Of a DNA stretch of 64,000 bases, positions 61,972 to 64,000 are shown in pieces. The notes beneath the pieces are model-generated. The model was not told where the DNA came from. It made no database searches and saw only the letters and a program-made list of their open reading frames with translations. The stretch covers positions 25,751-89,750 of the forward strand of contig CANMVS010000023.1 of assembly GCA_947501445.1 (NCBI GenBank), in the 5' to 3' direction. Position 1 is the stretch's first letter. Each line of letters starts with the position of its first letter. Source of the DNA: an uncultured Rhizobiaceae group bacterium (lineage in GTDB: Bacteria; Pseudomonadota; Alphaproteobacteria; Rhizobiales; Rhizobiaceae). Position numbers and translations under genes: made by a program.

Positions 61972-62919
61972 ATGAAAACACTGCTTGCGACCCTGACATT
62001 CTCACTGCTGACGACGGCTGTGCTCGCTGCACCGGTTACTGTCGATAGCTGCGGGAAAAAGATCACTTTTGACAAGATGCCCGAACGTATGATCGTGCAT
62101 GATATCAATATGGCTGATATGGCATTTGCCCTTGGTCTTCAGGACAAGATGGTTGGTGTGACCGGTATTTCCGGCTGGTACAAAACCAGTGCGGAATTTG
62201 ATAAACGGCGCGGTGACATTCCAGAGCTTGCCCCCAAATATGCAACCCTTGAAAATCTGTTGGCGGCATCGCCTGACTTGTTTTTTGCCGGCTGGTATTA
62301 CGGCATGAAACCAGGCGGTGATGTAACGCCTGACATTCTTCTCCAACACGACATCCAAACTCTGGTATTGAGCGAAAGCTGCATTCACCTGAACAGGGAC
62401 AGGCCAGCGTCATCCATGGATCTGCTTTATGATGACATTCTGCGCCTTGGCAAAATATTCGGCAAGAACGCTGACGCACAAGAACTGGTGGCCGGTTGGA
62501 AAGTTGAATTGGACGACATCAAGGCGACTGTGCCGACCGGGCAAAGCAAACGGGTTTTCCTGTTTGATTCCGGTGAAGACAAGCCTTTCACAGCCGGCAA
62601 ATATGCCATTGCAAATGCGATGATTGAGGCTGCCGGAGGCACCAATATAACCGGCGATCTGGATACCAGTTGGGGCCGCACCTCATGGGAGGCTGTTGCA
62701 GCAGCCAATCCGGAGTTCCTGATTCTGCTTGACTATCAGGGCGGTGATGGCGCGCAGGGTTTGCTCACATTCCTCAAATCCCATCCGGTGATGAAGGAAA
62801 CTCTTGCCGTTAAAAACGAAGCATTTGTCGCGCTGCGCTATGAAGAGCTCACACCGGGTCCGGCCAACATCTCTGCAATTGGTAAAATTGCAGATGCAAT
62901 GAACCCTGAGGCGTTTTAA
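61972..62919 (+). CDS. Periplasmic substrate-binding protein (FecB/FhuD/BtuF type)
   Basis: 315 residues with a signal peptide (1-19, LLTTAVLAA). The TroA/FhuD-like fold is shown by CGKKITFDKMPERMIVHDINMADMAFALGL, LENLLAASPDLFFAG, and a long helix joining two lobes. The sequence SWGRTSWEAVAAANPEFLILLDYQGG marks lobe II. It should capture the ligand in the periplasm and hand it to the permease encoded six bases downstream. The ligand is not predictable; no lipobox is present. Confidence 0.92.
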   Translation: MKTLLATLTFSLLTTAVLAAPVTVDSCGKKITFDKMPERMIVHDINMADMAFALGLQDKMVGVTGISGWYKTSAEFDKRRGDIPELAPKYATLENLLAASPDLFFAGWYYGMKPGGDVTPDILLQHDIQTLVLSESCIHLNRDRPASSMDLLYDDILRLGKIFGKNADAQELVAGWKVELDDIKATVPTGQSKRVFLFDSGEDKPFTAGKYAIANAMIEAAGGTNITGDLDTSWGRTSWEAVAAANPEFLILLDYQGGDGAQGLLTFLKSHPVMKETLAVKNEAFVALRYEELTPGPANISAIGKIADAMNPEAF

Positions 62920-62925
62920 TCTCCC

Positions 62926-63927
62926 ATGCGGCCCACTTTCTGGATTATATTTGGTCTGACGATCCTTATCCTGCTTACTGTTTTGGCAATCAGTGTAGGG
63001 TCCATATCCATACCGCTGAATGTTGTCATGGGAGCGATTGGCGAACGGTTTTTTGGTCTGGGGGCTGCAAGTGAGCCGCAACCCCTGTCCAAGATTATTG
63101 TTGACCTGCGGCTTCCCCGCGCATTGCTGGCACTATCTGTAGGTGCGGGACTGGGCGTCGTGGGGTGTCTGCTGCAAACCGTAACAAGAAACGATGTCGC
63201 TGATCCTTTCCTGTTTGGCCTTTCGTCGGGTGCTGCTGCCGGTGCCGTGCTGGTTATCACCATCACCGGTGATGTTCTGGGCGTATGGACCCTGCCGATA
63301 GCTGCTTTCATTGGCGGTATATTGGCATCCATCATTGTCCTGGTCCTGGTCTCGCGCCTTGGAAACGAAGGTCCTGCGCGCCTGGTTCTCGCAGGACTTG
63401 CCGTCTCCTTTCTGTTCATGGCCATAACCAATTACATGGTCTTTGCCGGAGACCAGCGGGCAGCTCATTCCGTGCTGTTCTGGACACTTGGCGGACTTGG
63501 TCTGGCGCGCTGGGAATTGTTACCAATTGCATTGGTCGGCTTTATAACTGTCTTGATGTTTGCCATGAGCCAACACCGCAAGTTTGACGCCTTGCTGGCG
63601 GGAGAAGACACGGCAAAAACTCTTGGCGTCAATGTCAATGTCCTGCGACGCGTGACCTTCCTGATCTGTGCGTTCGCGACAGCAGCATTTGTATCGATCA
63701 CAGGTGTTATCGGTTTTGTCGGGCTGATGGTGCCTCATCTGGCGCGCGGGTTGGCCGGACCGGTGCATGGAAGACTGTTTGTGCTGGCGTCCATCATTGG
63801 TGCCATGTTGTTGGTTCTGAGTGACATTGCCGCAAGAACCCTGTTGATGCCTCAGGAATTGCCCATCGGCATCATCACAACGTCACTGGGTGCCCTGTTT
63901 GTCCTGATTTTACTGAAACGGCTTTAA
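62926..63927 (+). CDS. FecCD-family ABC transporter permease
   Basis: 333 residues with about ten transmembrane helices. The N-terminal DLRLPRALLALSVGAGLGVVGCLLQTVTRNDVADPFLFGLSSGAAAGAV and the C-terminal GVIGFVGLMVPHLARGLAGPVHGRLFV and LLMPQELPIGIITTSLGALFVLILL are signature blocks of the family. It would form a homodimeric channel in the inner membrane with two copies of the ATPase. It is complete and ends 73 bases before the window edge; no gene is visible beyond. Confidence 0.95.
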   Translation: MRPTFWIIFGLTILILLTVLAISVGSISIPLNVVMGAIGERFFGLGAASEPQPLSKIIVDLRLPRALLALSVGAGLGVVGCLLQTVTRNDVADPFLFGLSSGAAAGAVLVITITGDVLGVWTLPIAAFIGGILASIIVLVLVSRLGNEGPARLVLAGLAVSFLFMAITNYMVFAGDQRAAHSVLFWTLGGLGLARWELLPIALVGFITVLMFAMSQHRKFDALLAGEDTAKTLGVNVNVLRRVTFLICAFATAAFVSITGVIGFVGLMVPHLARGLAGPVHGRLFVLASIIGAMLLVLSDIAARTLLMPQELPIGIITTSLGALFVLILLKRL

Positions 63928-64000
63928 CCCGGAAATTTCATGAAAGTCTGTTTGGCGTGTTTTTAGCGGGGATTTTTCCGATATGGCGTTATCACCATGC

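Overview
The window looks like the chromosome of an alphaproteobacterium, most likely order Hyphomicrobiales (Rhizobiales). The evidence is the ispA/mtgA/rpmF neighbourhood, a full-length pyruvate carboxylase, a NodT-type outer-membrane factor, a 133-residue FosX, a SAM-cyclase-ATPase giant protein and short palindromic intergenic repeats of the RIME/Bru-RS kind. I see no tRNA, rRNA or CRISPR array. No genus can be named from the sequence alone.

Layout. 1-4 kb: end of a LysR regulator, a small exported protein with an internal repeat, an MFS transporter and a MarR regulator. 4-13 kb: envelope block with a giant alpha-2-macroglobulin carrying an extra PAN domain, its usual partner PbpC, and a soluble lytic transglycosylase. 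13-26 kb: LuxR-type AHL receptor without a luxI, pyruvate carboxylase, an MFS transporter, a membrane-anchored XRE regulator, a DUF3302/membrane-fusion/outer-membrane-factor operon, and a LysR regulator divergent from an NAD(P)-binding protein. 25-38 kb: ordinary metabolic and envelope genes (ispG, guanine deaminase, fosX, a hybrid histidine kinase, ispA, mtgA, rpmF).

38-42 kb is a rearranged spot. A hipBA toxin-antitoxin pair with three operator palindromes spaced exactly 27 bp apart lies between a 191-bp fragment of an IS5-family element and a nearly full copy of that element. The element abuts the surviving C-terminal piece of a flotillin gene. 42-46 kb is again housekeeping (M20 amidohydrolase, DD-carboxypeptidase, a COG0523 GTPase, RpiB).

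46.2-57.3 kb is a defence/accessory island. It holds a retron (reverse transcriptase with NAxxH, YADD and VTG motifs, an XRE protein, a 56-residue membrane peptide, and a structured non-coding leader), a SAM/adenylyl-cyclase/ATPase protein, a short tyrosine recombinase, a SIR2-domain protein and a DarTG ADP-ribosylation toxin-antitoxin pair. The retron operon with its tiny membrane peptide is the best candidate for something undescribed.

57.8-64 kb looks like a zinc-limitation locus: two more COG0523 metallochaperone GTPases with a small partner protein, a zur gene reduced to its C-terminal half, two Zur-box-like palindromes, and a FecBCD-type metal/siderophore ABC transporter.

Across the window, six copies of a roughly 100-bp, two-hairpin intergenic repeat occur, some partial.
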